Assembly (NCBI RefSeq): GCF_009767915.1 | Contig: NZ_WSRP01000007.1 | Span: 1-64,000, forward strand | DNA length: 64,000 bases | Source: Parasutterella muris | Lineage (GTDB): Bacteria > Pseudomonadota > Gammaproteobacteria > Burkholderiales > Burkholderiaceae_F | Direction of reading: 5' to 3' | Shown: piece after piece, positions 43,550 through 52,171 of the stretch | Layout of the letters: the number at the start of each line of letters is the position of its first letter | Numbering within the stretch: the first letter of the stretch is position 1 | Position numbers and translations under genes: made by a program | Notes under the pieces: generated by a model | What the model was told of the DNA's origin: nothing | Databases searched by the model: none | What the model saw: only the letters and a program-made list of their open reading frames with translations

Positions 43550-45414
43550 TCTTTTCTCTCCTCAAAAGATTTCCTGCCGTGCAGTGTCTTCAATTCATTC
43601 ATAGTGCATCCGTAGCTTTCGGAGGAAATATCATTGTTGTCATTTTTGAATTTGCTTTCAATGCCTAGAACGCTCGACATCGTGTCAAACAGCATGTCAT
43701 TAGTGAACGGCTTATCTGAATTCTTTTTCAGATTCCTAACAACAGACGAGTGATCCTTCGCATATTTGTCAGAGAAGACCATCCAGAAAGGAATTTCCGT
43801 TAAATCCCAGCCAAATTGACTGCTGTCATGAGATACTCCCCTATCAACGCCTTCTGAGTGATCTGCTACATATGTCAAAGACATAAAGTTAGGTTGTTTT
43901 TTAGCCCATTCATAAATATCTTTTACTACAGCATCGTTATAAAGCATACTGTTGTCGTACTTATCAATTGAAGTTCGACCAAATTTCTTAAAGGAGCCCG
44001 GGTATCTTTCTTCATAAACTGTATGGTTGTCCATTAGATGAAGAACAATCAAAATACGGTCGCTATTGCTGTGCAGATTTTTGAGACTGTTGACCAATTC
44101 TCCGTCGTAAAAGGTAGTACCTGTATCCGTGCCAAAGTTCGTATTAATGAACATCTGATGATCCGCCGTCGAGGCTATAAGCGTGACAGGCGTATCCCAA
44201 GCCGACAGCTTGACTTGATTACTTATCCAATAGGTTTCGTATCCTGACGCATTTGCCAATTCAATTAACGAAGGACAATCCTGAAGAAGATTGTCATCGT
44301 ATTGAGACTTAGAGGTCAGAGCATACGTTAAAGCCGGAACGGTATGGGTGTGATTGGAATATGCGTTAGAAAAGATAACCGCATTCGGATCATTCTTCAT
44401 TTTCGATAGCCACGGTGTCGTCTCTCGCTTATACCCGTAAGCGGACATGTGATTTCTGTTCTGAGACTCTCCTATCACCAGGATGTATAAACCTTTATAT
44501 CCGTCTTTCTCTATAGCGAGTGTTCCAAATTTGTGAATCCTCTCAAGAGAGGCATCTTTAAAGTCTTTATATAGTTTCAAGCCTTCAGCTAAACCTATAA
44601 AGGGTTTAGTGATTAGATTGTGACTAGTTTTACTAATCAAAATGGAAGAAATAACAATCGCAAGCAGCGAGATAAATGCAGTACCAAAGAGCCTAATCCT
44701 TAGTTTCTTTGCATCAGTATACGACCTTGTTTCCTTATTTGTAGTCCCATGATCTGTCTGCTGTGTCACTACTGATTTAGCAAGAAGAATAACTAAACAG
44801 AAAATGAAAAGAGCGGCAACGACAAAAAGCAGCGACGAACCGACAGTCATATTCTCTTTTAAATACGCAAAAGCCTCATTGTTGTTTGTCTGGGCGATTG
44901 CAAGCAAAGTATCTGCAGATAATACGGAACCGGAGACTAAGTAATAAGAGAAAAAAGACAAGCTGAGAAAGGCCGGAATAGCCATGCATAAGAAGACAAG
45001 AAACGCACTCAATACTCGGGCAGCATTGTCGTTACCGATCTTTGAAAAGCAACCCCCGGCAACATAAGGTATTAGCGCGAGAACAACTGAAATCCCGGCG
45101 AGCCAGTAAATAGCTGTTGTTAGCGGTCGAGCAGATATCGAGCCGGCAACAAAAATTTGAATGATGACCGGTATCAAACCTAAGAGCAGGGACAGATAGA
45201 AGAGCAGCTTCAGGCGATAACGCCGGAGTAAAGCGGACTCAATAGACGTTATGAGACCACTGAAGCAAAAGAGGGAAATCAGCGCAAGGATAAAAAATTT
45301 AAACAGTCCAATACCAAGGGAGGACTGAGACACTGTCTCTAAACCAAAGATAGGAATAAAAAGAACTAAGAGCGCCCACAGTACACTTGAAAGAATCGTT
45401 TTTAGTACAGACAT
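43546..45414 (-). CDS. Phosphoethanolamine-transferase-like membrane enzyme
   Basis: The 622-residue protein has about six to seven predicted N-terminal membrane segments (to about residue 275) and a sulfatase-fold periplasmic domain. That domain opens with LYILVIGESQNRNHMSAYGYKRETTPWL, here seen as VIGESQNRNHMSAYGY and RETTPWL. Then come the likely Thr nucleophile region (SNHTHTVPALTYALT), a LHLMDNHTVYEERYP segment and YVADHSEGVD. This is the phosphoethanolamine-transferase (EptA/CptA) pattern, the second in the window. Unlike the first, it is coupled by ATGA to a phosphodiesterase-like gene, and both lie beside an O-antigen ligase gene, so it probably decorates LPS. Confidence 0.87.
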   Translation of the reverse strand: MSVLKTILSSVLWALLVLFIPIFGLETVSQSSLGIGLFKFFILALISLFCFSGLITSIESALLRRYRLKLLFYLSLLLGLIPVIIQIFVAGSISARPLTTAIYWLAGISVVLALIPYVAGGCFSKIGNDNAARVLSAFLVFLCMAIPAFLSLSFFSYYLVSGSVLSADTLLAIAQTNNNEAFAYLKENMTVGSSLLFVVAALFIFCLVILLAKSVVTQQTDHGTTNKETRSYTDAKKLRIRLFGTAFISLLAIVISSILISKTSHNLITKPFIGLAEGLKLYKDFKDASLERIHKFGTLAIEKDGYKGLYILVIGESQNRNHMSAYGYKRETTPWLSKMKNDPNAVIFSNAYSNHTHTVPALTYALTSKSQYDDNLLQDCPSLIELANASGYETYWISNQVKLSAWDTPVTLIASTADHQMFINTNFGTDTGTTFYDGELVNSLKNLHSNSDRILIVLHLMDNHTVYEERYPGSFKKFGRTSIDKYDNSMLYNDAVVKDIYEWAKKQPNFMSLTYVADHSEGVDRGVSHDSSQFGWDLTEIPFWMVFSDKYAKDHSSVVRNLKKNSDKPFTNDMLFDTMSSVLGIESKFKNDNNDISSESYGCTMNELKTLHGRKSFEERKE

Positions 45415-45634
45415 AAATTTTTATTTAGTATTAGTAGGTAAGCCTATTTTTAGGCAAACGCATTAGACGTCATAATTATAAATACGCGATTCAAATTGAA
45501 CCGTTTTTGATTCCCCTCTTTTTACTGGAGAAATCTGCTGAGAAAAAATCAAGAACGTCATTGCTGTTTCTGGCCATTGCATGTGTTATTGCGTCTATAC
45601 TTCCTCTATCTACATTCCCCGGATCGATAAAACT

Positions 45635-47098
45635 ATGTCAGCCAAAGATCAGACAATCATCGGACTTTGCCAAGTCGGTTCCCCTGCCCCCTTTGTTAAA
45701 GCCCTGAAAGAAAAAATCGCGAATACCTACTTACCCGACGGTACAAAAGCCATCCTCAAAACCGTCGATTTTGAGTGGCAGAGCCCAAATAGCGATGCTT
45801 CTAAACTCGTACGCGACGGAGATTTCAAGATCCGCGCCTTCGAAGAAGTCAGCCGACTGAGAGCCGCTGGTGCTAAGGTCGCAGCTGTGACAAACTGCCG
45901 CACTCTCGGTTTTAAAAATGAGCTTCAGGAAGAAATCACAACGCCGATTACTGACTTCCCCACTGCATGCGCGCATGCCGTCTCTGAGAACCCGAATTTA
46001 AAACTCGGCTATTTGGGAAGCACTTCCGCTCCGAAGGCAGCTGCGATCAAAGAAGCGGTTGAAAAGGTCTTCAAGCCGCAGTGGGTTGATCTTGACAAGT
46101 CTTTCGACCCGATCGTTGAAGAAATCCAGGAACTGCTCCATAAGGGCAAATCTTCCGATGAAAAGGAAGCGCTCGATAAACTCGCCATGCTCTGCTCCGA
46201 ATTAGTCAGAGGCGGCGCAGAAAAAATCCTTCCGACCTGCGGCCTTCAGGCACTTCTCTCGGAAGCTTTAAACGCCAAAGGCTATCCGGTTATCGATGTC
46301 GTCAAAGCCTTCGCTGATTATCTCTGCTTCACCGAGTGGCACAACCTTCCGAAACCCTTCAAGATCGGTATTGTGGGCGGCCTCGGACCGGCTGCGACTG
46401 TTGACCTGTACGATAAAATTACGCGCTTTACACTGGCTAAAACCGATCAAAAGCATATTAAAGTCGCGGTTGAGCAGAACCCTCAGGTTCCTGACCGCAC
46501 GAAATACCTGCTCGAAGGCGGTGTTGACCCGACACTTGCCTTATACCAGGCCTGTAAACGACTGGAAAACGATGACGTCGACGCCATCGTAATCGCCTGC
46601 AACACAGCCCACGCTTACTTCGAAACCATCCTTCCTCATTTGTCCGTCCCGCTCATCAATATGCAGCAGGTCACACTCGAAGAGATTATCGAGAAGTACG
46701 GTAAAAACGCAGTGGTCGGCCTTATGGCCACCGACGGCACCATCCAAACCGGAATTTATTCTAATAAGGCTAAGAGCATGAATCTTTCCATGGTCACGCC
46801 GGATAAGGAATATCAGGCGCTTGTCATGGAAGCGATTTACGGTGAGCTCGGCGCGAAAGCCGGTTACACCGAAGGACACTGCAAAGAGGTTCTTCTGAAG
46901 GCAGCCCGCCACCTCGCTAAGGAAAAAGGTGCGACTGTTCTCGTACTCGGCTGTACGGAACTCCCTCTGATTCTTGATGAGACAGACAATCTCGATCTTG
47001 GCGACTGCAGCGCGGCTGTTATTGACCCGACATCTTCTCTCTCCCGAAGAGTTGTGAAGGTTGCCGAAGAGATCATTAAGATCCGAGGACGCCGCTAG
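45635..47098 (+). CDS. Two-domain aspartate/glutamate racemase family protein
   Basis: The protein (487 residues from the ATG at 45635; an upstream ATG at 45581 is in frame but its segment looks non-coding) has two racemase-like halves. The C-terminal half (about 245-487) is a full Asp/Glu racemase domain with GIVGGLGPAATVDLYDKI, the first catalytic Cys in IVIACNTAHAYF, and the second in VLGCTELPLIL. The N-terminal half has a related fold pattern with candidate Cys residues in AVTNCRTLGF and ILPTCGLQALL. D-amino-acid synthesis or use is the likely role. It is followed by a terminator and a dehydrogenase gene. Confidence 0.8.
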   Translation: MSAKDQTIIGLCQVGSPAPFVKALKEKIANTYLPDGTKAILKTVDFEWQSPNSDASKLVRDGDFKIRAFEEVSRLRAAGAKVAAVTNCRTLGFKNELQEEITTPITDFPTACAHAVSENPNLKLGYLGSTSAPKAAAIKEAVEKVFKPQWVDLDKSFDPIVEEIQELLHKGKSSDEKEALDKLAMLCSELVRGGAEKILPTCGLQALLSEALNAKGYPVIDVVKAFADYLCFTEWHNLPKPFKIGIVGGLGPAATVDLYDKITRFTLAKTDQKHIKVAVEQNPQVPDRTKYLLEGGVDPTLALYQACKRLENDDVDAIVIACNTAHAYFETILPHLSVPLINMQQVTLEEIIEKYGKNAVVGLMATDGTIQTGIYSNKAKSMNLSMVTPDKEYQALVMEAIYGELGAKAGYTEGHCKEVLLKAARHLAKEKGATVLVLGCTELPLILDETDNLDLGDCSAAVIDPTSSLSRRVVKVAEEIIKIRGRR

Positions 47099-47112
47099 AG
47101 TTTTTAATTTTT

Positions 47113-47137
47113 CCCGCCTTTCACGGCGGGATTTTTA
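47113..47137 (+). terminator. Rho-independent terminator after the racemase-like gene
   Basis: CCCGCC pairs with GGCGGG around a 6-nt loop and ATTTTT follows. It lies 15 nt after the stop codon. Confidence 0.88.
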
Positions 47138-47152
47138 TGGAGTAAGTAAGCT

Positions 47153-48073
47153 ATGAACTTCTTCCCTAAAACAGATTACACACCGATTCCGGCCGGAACT
47201 AAAGCCGCTTTTATCGGCCTTGGTGTCATGGGCAGTCCAATGGCCGCGCATTTGAAAGCGGCCGGGTGCGAAATGACTGTCTACAACCGAACCACGTCAA
47301 AAGCGAAAGACTGGATTGAAACCTTCGGCGGCAAATACGCCTCAACTCCTGCAGAAGCAGCCAAAGACGCAGACATCGTTTTTACATGCGTTGGCAATGA
47401 TGAAGACCTCAGAAGCGTTCTATTAGGAGAAAACGGCGCTTTTGCCGGAATGAAGAAAGGAGCTGTTCTTTGGGATGCAACTACCGACTCTGCAGAGGTA
47501 GCCCAGGAAATGTACGCCAAAGCTAAGCAACTCGGCCTGAGTTTTGTAGACGCTCCGGTTTCCGGAGGACAGGCAGGTGCGGAAAACGGCGTTCTGACTG
47601 TTATGTGCGGCGGTGACGAAGATGTTATCGAGCGCTGCACGCCAATCGCATCCGCTTTTGCCTGTTCCGTCAAAAGAATCGGAGATAGCGGCAGCGGCCA
47701 GCTTGCCAAGATGTGCAACCAGATTTGCATCGCAGGAATCCTGCAGGGACTCTCTGAAGCGATCGCCTTTGGTAAAACCGCGAACCTGAATATGGAACTC
47801 GTTTTGGAAGTTATCGGCAAAGGCGCCGCAGGTTCCTGGCAAATGAACGGCAGAGGAAAATCTATGATTGAGAACCAATTTAATTTTGGTTTTGCCGTGG
47901 ATTGGATGCGCAAGGATTTAGGCATTGCGCTCAGTCAGGCTCGACGCAGCGGTGCGTCGCTTCCGCTTACCGCGCTGGTGGATCAGTTCTATGGTGACAT
48001 TCAGAACATGGGCGGCGGAAGATTAGATACGTCAAGCCTCATTCTGCGACTAAATCAAAAGCCGAAGCAATAA
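47153..48073 (+). CDS. NAD(P)-dependent 3-hydroxyisobutyrate-dehydrogenase family protein
   Basis: The 306-residue protein belongs to the beta-hydroxyacid dehydrogenases (3-hydroxyisobutyrate, tartronate semialdehyde, gamma-hydroxybutyrate or glyoxylate reductases). It has the Rossmann start AAFIGLGVMGSPMAAHL, the substrate loop FVDAPVSGGQAGAENGVL (in part: DAPVSGGQAGAENG), the catalytic Lys in GQLAKMCNQICIAG and the KDLGIALSQAR segment. The exact substrate cannot be read. The first ~15 residues precede the usual start and are slightly long. GGAGTAAG precedes the ATG. Confidence 0.88.
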   Translation: MNFFPKTDYTPIPAGTKAAFIGLGVMGSPMAAHLKAAGCEMTVYNRTTSKAKDWIETFGGKYASTPAEAAKDADIVFTCVGNDEDLRSVLLGENGAFAGMKKGAVLWDATTDSAEVAQEMYAKAKQLGLSFVDAPVSGGQAGAENGVLTVMCGGDEDVIERCTPIASAFACSVKRIGDSGSGQLAKMCNQICIAGILQGLSEAIAFGKTANLNMELVLEVIGKGAAGSWQMNGRGKSMIENQFNFGFAVDWMRKDLGIALSQARRSGASLPLTALVDQFYGDIQNMGGGRLDTSSLILRLNQKPKQ

Positions 48074-48081
48074 ACAACAGA

Positions 48082-48097
48082 GCCCGCAAATGCGGGC
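48082..48097. terminator. Hairpin between the dehydrogenase gene and orn
   Basis: GCCCGC and GCGGGC pair around AAAT. The tail is T-rich on the minus strand (TCTGTTGTTTATT), so it fits orn best, and it lies 7 nt from the orn stop. Confidence 0.65.
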
Positions 48098-48103
48098 CCG
48101 TCC

Positions 48104-48682
48104 CTAAATCTTCATCACTTCCTGCCGATAAAACCTCAACTCTTCAATCGAATCGTAGATGTCTGACAAAGCCTCATGTTTGGAAGTCTTCTGATACTTT
48201 TTACCCACTTCCGGAGCCCAGCGCTTAACACATTCCTTAAAGGAAGAGACATCCAGATTGCGGTAGTGAAGAAACTGCTCCAAATCCGGCATCCATCTCG
48301 CCATAAATCTTCTGTCCTGACCAATGGAATTCCCACAAAGCGGACTCTTGCCTGCCGGTACATATTGAGAGAAGAAATCAATATAAATTTTCGCGGCTTC
48401 GGCTTCACCAACCGTGCTCTTCAGCACGCGATCAACTAATCCGCTTCTTGTATGTGTCGCTGTGTTCCACGAGTCCATCGTATCGAGAACGGCTTTATCC
48501 TGATGAATCGCAATAACTGGACCCTCTGCGATCACATTCAGCTGCGGATCCGTGATGATCGCGGCCAGCTCAATAATACGGTTAATCTGAGGCTCCAGGC
48601 CTGTCATTTCCAGATCCATCCAGATTAAATTCTGTTCATTAAAAAGCGGGCTTCTCTCGCTTTTAAATTCATTGACTGACAT
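48104..48682 (-). CDS. orn: Oligoribonuclease
   Basis: Orn degrades two- to five-residue RNAs, mainly dinucleotides such as pGpG, to mononucleotides. The 192-residue protein is a DEDDh exonuclease: WMDLEMTGL with Asp23 and Glu25, then [11 protein letters not shown] (third Asp) and the final His-Asp pair in [11 protein letters not shown]. Length and motifs are standard. In Burkholderiales orn is usually next to the M48 peptidase and rsgA genes; here a small His-rich gene separates them. Confidence 0.97.
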   Translation of the reverse strand: MSVNEFKSERSPLFNEQNLIWMDLEMTGLEPQINRIIELAAIITDPQLNVIAEGPVIAIHQDKAVLDTMDSWNTATHTRSGLVDRVLKSTVGEAEAAKIYIDFFSQYVPAGKSPLCGNSIGQDRRFMARWMPDLEQFLHYRNLDVSSFKECVKRWAPEVGKKYQKTSKHEALSDIYDSIEELRFYRQEVMKI

Positions 48683-48749
48683 TCCAAAATTCTCACAAAA
48701 CGAATGGACGCATTTTAATGCATCGAATTATGCGCTTGCTTGATCGCGC

Positions 48750-49199
48750 TTAATCATCGTCATGCTTGTGATGTTTTTTCCATTTTTTATGCTTATGAAA
48801 ATCATGCCCATGATGATGATCATCATGGTCAAAATGCGGGCGGTGATGTGGATGGTGGTGTTTCACGTAATGCTTATCGTACCAAGGGCGTTGGACGAAA
48901 TACACAGGTCTTGAACACGCATCGTAGCGGTCGCAATACCTATCCCAATGTTTTCTGTGTTCCAAAGGAACAGTAAGATAAATCGGACCGACACCCGGAA
49001 TTGCCGTCCCTACTGCAATAACCGGATTACTGTTAAAAACCTGAGGCACGACACCCTGAATTGGAAGAATCCCATAATATCCCGGGGCTCCGACACCGAC
49101 ATTTACATCAAGATGAATACCGGCTTGTGCGATAGGTGATGAAAAATGAAGTACACAAACTGATAAACAGCATGCGCTTAAAATTTTTCTGAAATTCAT
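48750..49199 (-). CDS. Secreted His-rich protein, putative metal-binding
   Basis: The 149-residue protein has a signal peptide (cleavage near SPIAQA, residue 26), a Gly/Val/Pro-rich middle with PGYYGILPIQGVVPQVF, a short EHRKHWDRYCDRYDAC segment with two Cys, and a C-terminal tail of about 40 residues with 17 His plus Asp and Lys (HHHPHH, DHDDHHHGHD, KHHKHDDD). The tail can surely bind divalent metals such as Zn, Ni or Cu; a storage, scavenging or chaperone role is inference. YXWXXXH-like secreted proteins of betaproteobacteria with similar middles are known as hypothetical proteins. It lies between orn and the M48 peptidase gene. Confidence 0.75.
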   Translation of the reverse strand: MNFRKILSACCLSVCVLHFSSPIAQAGIHLDVNVGVGAPGYYGILPIQGVVPQVFNSNPVIAVGTAIPGVGPIYLTVPLEHRKHWDRYCDRYDACSRPVYFVQRPWYDKHYVKHHHPHHRPHFDHDDHHHGHDFHKHKKWKKHHKHDDD

Positions 49200-49365
49200 A
49201 GGAAGCTCCTTCCATGTCTTTTCGTTTTAAGTATAGAGATTCCGTCTGTCACTGCTTTTTGCTCAAACCACTCTGAGCGTTTTAGCGATTAATAATCCTG
49301 CAGCTGTCCGTTTCTCTGCAAAATGCGCTATCTTTGCTCTTACATCGGACTATAAATATCCAAAA

Positions 49366-50646
49366 ATGAACTATTCCTCTGCTTTTGAAACTCTTTTTCT
49401 TTTCTTCCTTTTCGGTGGCTTCGCGCTTAAATATTATTTGGACTGTCGTGAAATTCGATGTATCCGAGAGAATCGCGGAAAAGTCCCGGAGGCCTTTGCA
49501 GAAAAAATAACGCTGGAAGCTCATCAGAAAGCGGCGGATTACTCAATTGAAAATGTCCGCTTCGGAGAACTCTCCAGACTGGTTTCTCTAGGGCTAACGC
49601 TGATACTTACCGTGGGCGGGCTGCTCCAAATTATTTATCTCATGACAACCGGCTGGCTTGGCAACACCATTCTCGCTCAGGTCGTCATCATCCTTCTGAT
49701 CGGCTTTATCTCCGGCCTCATTGATCTTCCCTTCAGCTGGTACCAGACCTTCAAGATTGAAGCAAAGTACGGTTTCAACACCACAACGCCGGCAAGATTT
49801 ATCAAGGACACACTGATGTCAGCTGCGCTCAGCATTGTGCTTGGCGTGCCCATTGTTTCGCTGATTCTCTGGCTCTGGAATGTCTCCGGCCCCTACTGGT
49901 GGGTTTGGGCCTGGGCCGCTTACATGCTTTTCAATGTCATTATTCTTTGGCTGTATCCGGCTGTGATCGCACCGCTCTTTAATAAATTCTCTCCGCTTCC
50001 CGATGGTGAGCTCAAAGACAGACTCGAATCCCTGCTCTCCAGAATCGGTTTCTCGTCCCGCGGGCTTTACAGCATGGATGCCTCCAAGCGCAGCGCTAAG
50101 GGCAACGCCTACATGACCGGCTTTGGAAAGAACAAACGCATCGTTCTTTTTGACACGCTCATGAATAAACTCACACCTGAGGAAACAGAAACGGTGCTTG
50201 CGCACGAACTCGGACACTACAAGCTCAATCACATTTATAAGATGCTCGCCTTCTCCTGCGTTTTCTCCCTGCTCTTCTTTTGGCTTCTGAGCGTTCTTGC
50301 TGACTGTCAATGGTTCTATGAAGGACTCGGTGTCAACCTGATTCAAGGCGCAAGTCACGGAACCGCGCTTGTGCTCTTCTCCATCGCAGTACCTGTCTTC
50401 ATGTTTCCTCTTGCTCCGCTCAGCAGTTACTTCTCACGCAAGCATGAATTTGAAGCAGACGCCTTTGCCGTCAAATATTCCAACGGACATGCCCTCATTA
50501 GTGCATTGGTTAAGCTTTTTTCTGACAATGCGTCTACGCTGACGCCTGATCCGGTTTATTCGGCCTTTTATTCTTCGCACCCGGACGCGGCAATCCGCAT
50601 TCAGGCGATCGAAGAAGCCGAAAAAGCCAAAGCTGCGTCTCATTAA
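49366..50646 (+). CDS. M48 family (Ste24-like) membrane metallopeptidase
   Basis: The 426-residue inner-membrane protein follows the CAAX-protease Ste24 plan: an N-terminal domain with several helices (about 1-205), then the zinc site HELGH at 280-284 with two His and the catalytic Glu281, and a third ligand Glu in the RKHEFEADAFAV segment (about 365). Its substrate in bacteria is unknown; a role in membrane-protein quality control is likely from HtpX. It precedes rsgA by 13 nt, a standard Burkholderiales pairing. Confidence 0.93.
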   Translation: MNYSSAFETLFLFFLFGGFALKYYLDCREIRCIRENRGKVPEAFAEKITLEAHQKAADYSIENVRFGELSRLVSLGLTLILTVGGLLQIIYLMTTGWLGNTILAQVVIILLIGFISGLIDLPFSWYQTFKIEAKYGFNTTTPARFIKDTLMSAALSIVLGVPIVSLILWLWNVSGPYWWVWAWAAYMLFNVIILWLYPAVIAPLFNKFSPLPDGELKDRLESLLSRIGFSSRGLYSMDASKRSAKGNAYMTGFGKNKRIVLFDTLMNKLTPEETETVLAHELGHYKLNHIYKMLAFSCVFSLLFFWLLSVLADCQWFYEGLGVNLIQGASHGTALVLFSIAVPVFMFPLAPLSSYFSRKHEFEADAFAVKYSNGHALISALVKLFSDNASTLTPDPVYSAFYSSHPDAAIRIQAIEEAEKAKAASH

Positions 50647-50659
50647 GGTGTTCTAGATA

Positions 50660-51568
50660 ATGGCTGAATCTGTTCGGTTTAATGCTCGTGTGGTGTCCAC
50701 CCACGGCAAACATAGTTTTGTGGAAAAAAACGACGGCACGGTACTCGAAGCCACGCGTAAAGGCAAAAAAGGCGATGTGGTGGTCGGAGATATTGCGCAG
50801 TGCCTGCAGACTTCACCGACGCAGGTTTCCGTTGAAAAGATTGAACCGAGAAAATCACTTCTTTATCGAAGCGACGATCTGCGCACGAAACCGCTGGCAG
50901 CCAACATAGATCAGGTTGCGGTCGTCTTTGCCACACGACCGAGTTACAACCCGCACTTTATTTGGAAGGCGCTCCTTGCGGCTGAAACGGCGGACATTCC
51001 GACCGTGATTATCCGCAATAAATGCGACTACATACAGGATGAAGCTGCAGTGCGCCCCTTTATCGATCAGCTTAAAGAACTCGGAGCCGAGGTTGTTGAA
51101 GTCTCCGCGACCAAAGATCCGGAAAAAACCAGGGAAATCTTAGAGCCGATCTTTAGGGATAAGATCACGCTTCTGATCGGACAGTCCGGCATGGGTAAAT
51201 CCACAATCCTTAATCTTCTGATTCCGGGCGCAGCGCAGAGAACTCAGGAATACTCCGTCGCGCTCGATCTTGGCAAGCAGACGACTACCGCCGCGCGCTG
51301 GTTTAACTTCGAGGGCGGTGCGCTCGTTGACTCACCGGGGTTTCAAGAGTTCGGCCTGTCTCACCTGACACTGAACGATATTATGCGCGGCATGCCGGAA
51401 ATTCGTGATCGTGTGGAACATTGCCGCTTTACGAACTGTCGTCACCTGCAGGAGCCTGGCTGCGCGGTGAAGAAGGCGGTTGAAGACGGAGAAATCGATC
51501 CCGAGCGCTACGCCTTCTATAAGGAACTCGCGGAAGAGGCGATTGCCAGAGAAAGCGGCAGATACTAA
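50660..51568 (+). CDS. rsgA: Ribosome small-subunit-dependent GTPase RsgA
   Basis: RsgA (YjeQ) is a GTPase that helps late maturation of the 30S subunit. The 302-residue protein has the N-terminal OB-fold (about 1-65), the circularly permuted GTPase core with the G4 motif NKCD at 120-123 before the G1 motif GQSGMGKST at 174-182, DSPGF (G3), and the C-terminal zinc-binding set in CRFTNCRHLQEPGCAV. All are in the family order. It follows the M48 gene and ends at a strong terminator. Confidence 0.97.
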   Translation: MAESVRFNARVVSTHGKHSFVEKNDGTVLEATRKGKKGDVVVGDIAQCLQTSPTQVSVEKIEPRKSLLYRSDDLRTKPLAANIDQVAVVFATRPSYNPHFIWKALLAAETADIPTVIIRNKCDYIQDEAAVRPFIDQLKELGAEVVEVSATKDPEKTREILEPIFRDKITLLIGQSGMGKSTILNLLIPGAAQRTQEYSVALDLGKQTTTAARWFNFEGGALVDSPGFQEFGLSHLTLNDIMRGMPEIRDRVEHCRFTNCRHLQEPGCAVKKAVEDGEIDPERYAFYKELAEEAIARESGRY

Positions 51569-51582
51569 GACAGCGTTTTAAC

Positions 51583-51616
51583 ACCGTCCGACGGAATCGT
51601 CGGGCGGTATTTTTTT
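51583..51616 (+). terminator. Rho-independent terminator after rsgA
   Basis: ACCGTCCGAC pairs with GTCGGGCGGT (one G-T pair) around a 6-nt loop and ATTTTTTT follows. Confidence 0.9.
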
Positions 51617-51987
51617 ATCATATAACGCATTCACGTGATCTATAAACTCGTCTGACTTAGAAAAATTAGAGAGAAATCCGTTCTCGATTAAATAAGAAAA
51701 TTGATTGTCAAGGATCAAACCGCCCAATAAATGTTCGTACAAATGAAATCAATTCCTGCCAAAGAGCTCAGGACAATTCTCTTCATATGCTAACCGTAAT
51801 CTTTGGGAATCACTGAACCGCAGCTCTTACCATTTTGGTGCGTCACAACATTTTGGGTTTATCAATTCTTCGCTGACTAATCGCCTTAATGAGTAATTTA
51901 CAATTAATTACATATATTTTTAAAGCAACTCAACTTATTTAAGTAGTAACCCGAAGTGCCTGTCAATCAAGGGATTAGAGGAAATAC

Positions 51988-52023
51988 CTAGGTTTAAAAA
52001 CCTAGAAAATCCTATAGATTTTC
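51988..52023. repeat. Two adjacent hairpins
   Basis: CTAGGTTT/AAACCTAG (51988-52005) is directly followed by GAAAATC/GATTTTC around CTATA (52005-52023). The pair could be the end of a small RNA, regulator sites or a leader element. It is in a long non-coding gap. Confidence 0.4.
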
Positions 52024-52067
52024 TTCAAAATAGCGTGTTCTAGTTATCTTGTAATTAGTGTAATCAC

Positions 52068-52096
52068 TTGCTCATTACGGGATTTCCCGATATTAT
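52068..52096 (+). promoter_or_regulatory. Promoter with a palindrome in its spacer
   Basis: TTGCTC and TATTAT are 17 nt apart. Between them lies the perfect 12-bp palindrome CGGGATTTCCCG (52078-52089, arms CGGGA/TCCCG). A protein bound there would block polymerase. The downstream winged-helix gene may regulate itself. Confidence 0.45.
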
Positions 52097-52171
52097 GTTC
52101 TCAACTTAGATGGAAACAAAAAAGAATTTCATCAAAGGTCGAGGTTAAAAAATTACATAGGAGTGATAAAG

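Larger units (their letters stand above)
51617..52171. other. Long A/T-rich regulatory region upstream of the winged-helix gene
   Basis: This 555-nt gap has no reading frame of coding character. It holds two adjacent inverted repeats (51988-52005 and 52005-52023) and a promoter-like sequence with a palindrome in its spacer (52068-52096). A small RNA cannot be excluded: the second inverted repeat is followed by TTCTTC. Confidence 0.55.

Noticed and set aside
45581-45634. Upstream ATG extending the racemase by 18 residues
   Set aside because: The extension MCYCVYTSS is unlike the domain start, and the downstream ATG begins at the family boundary.
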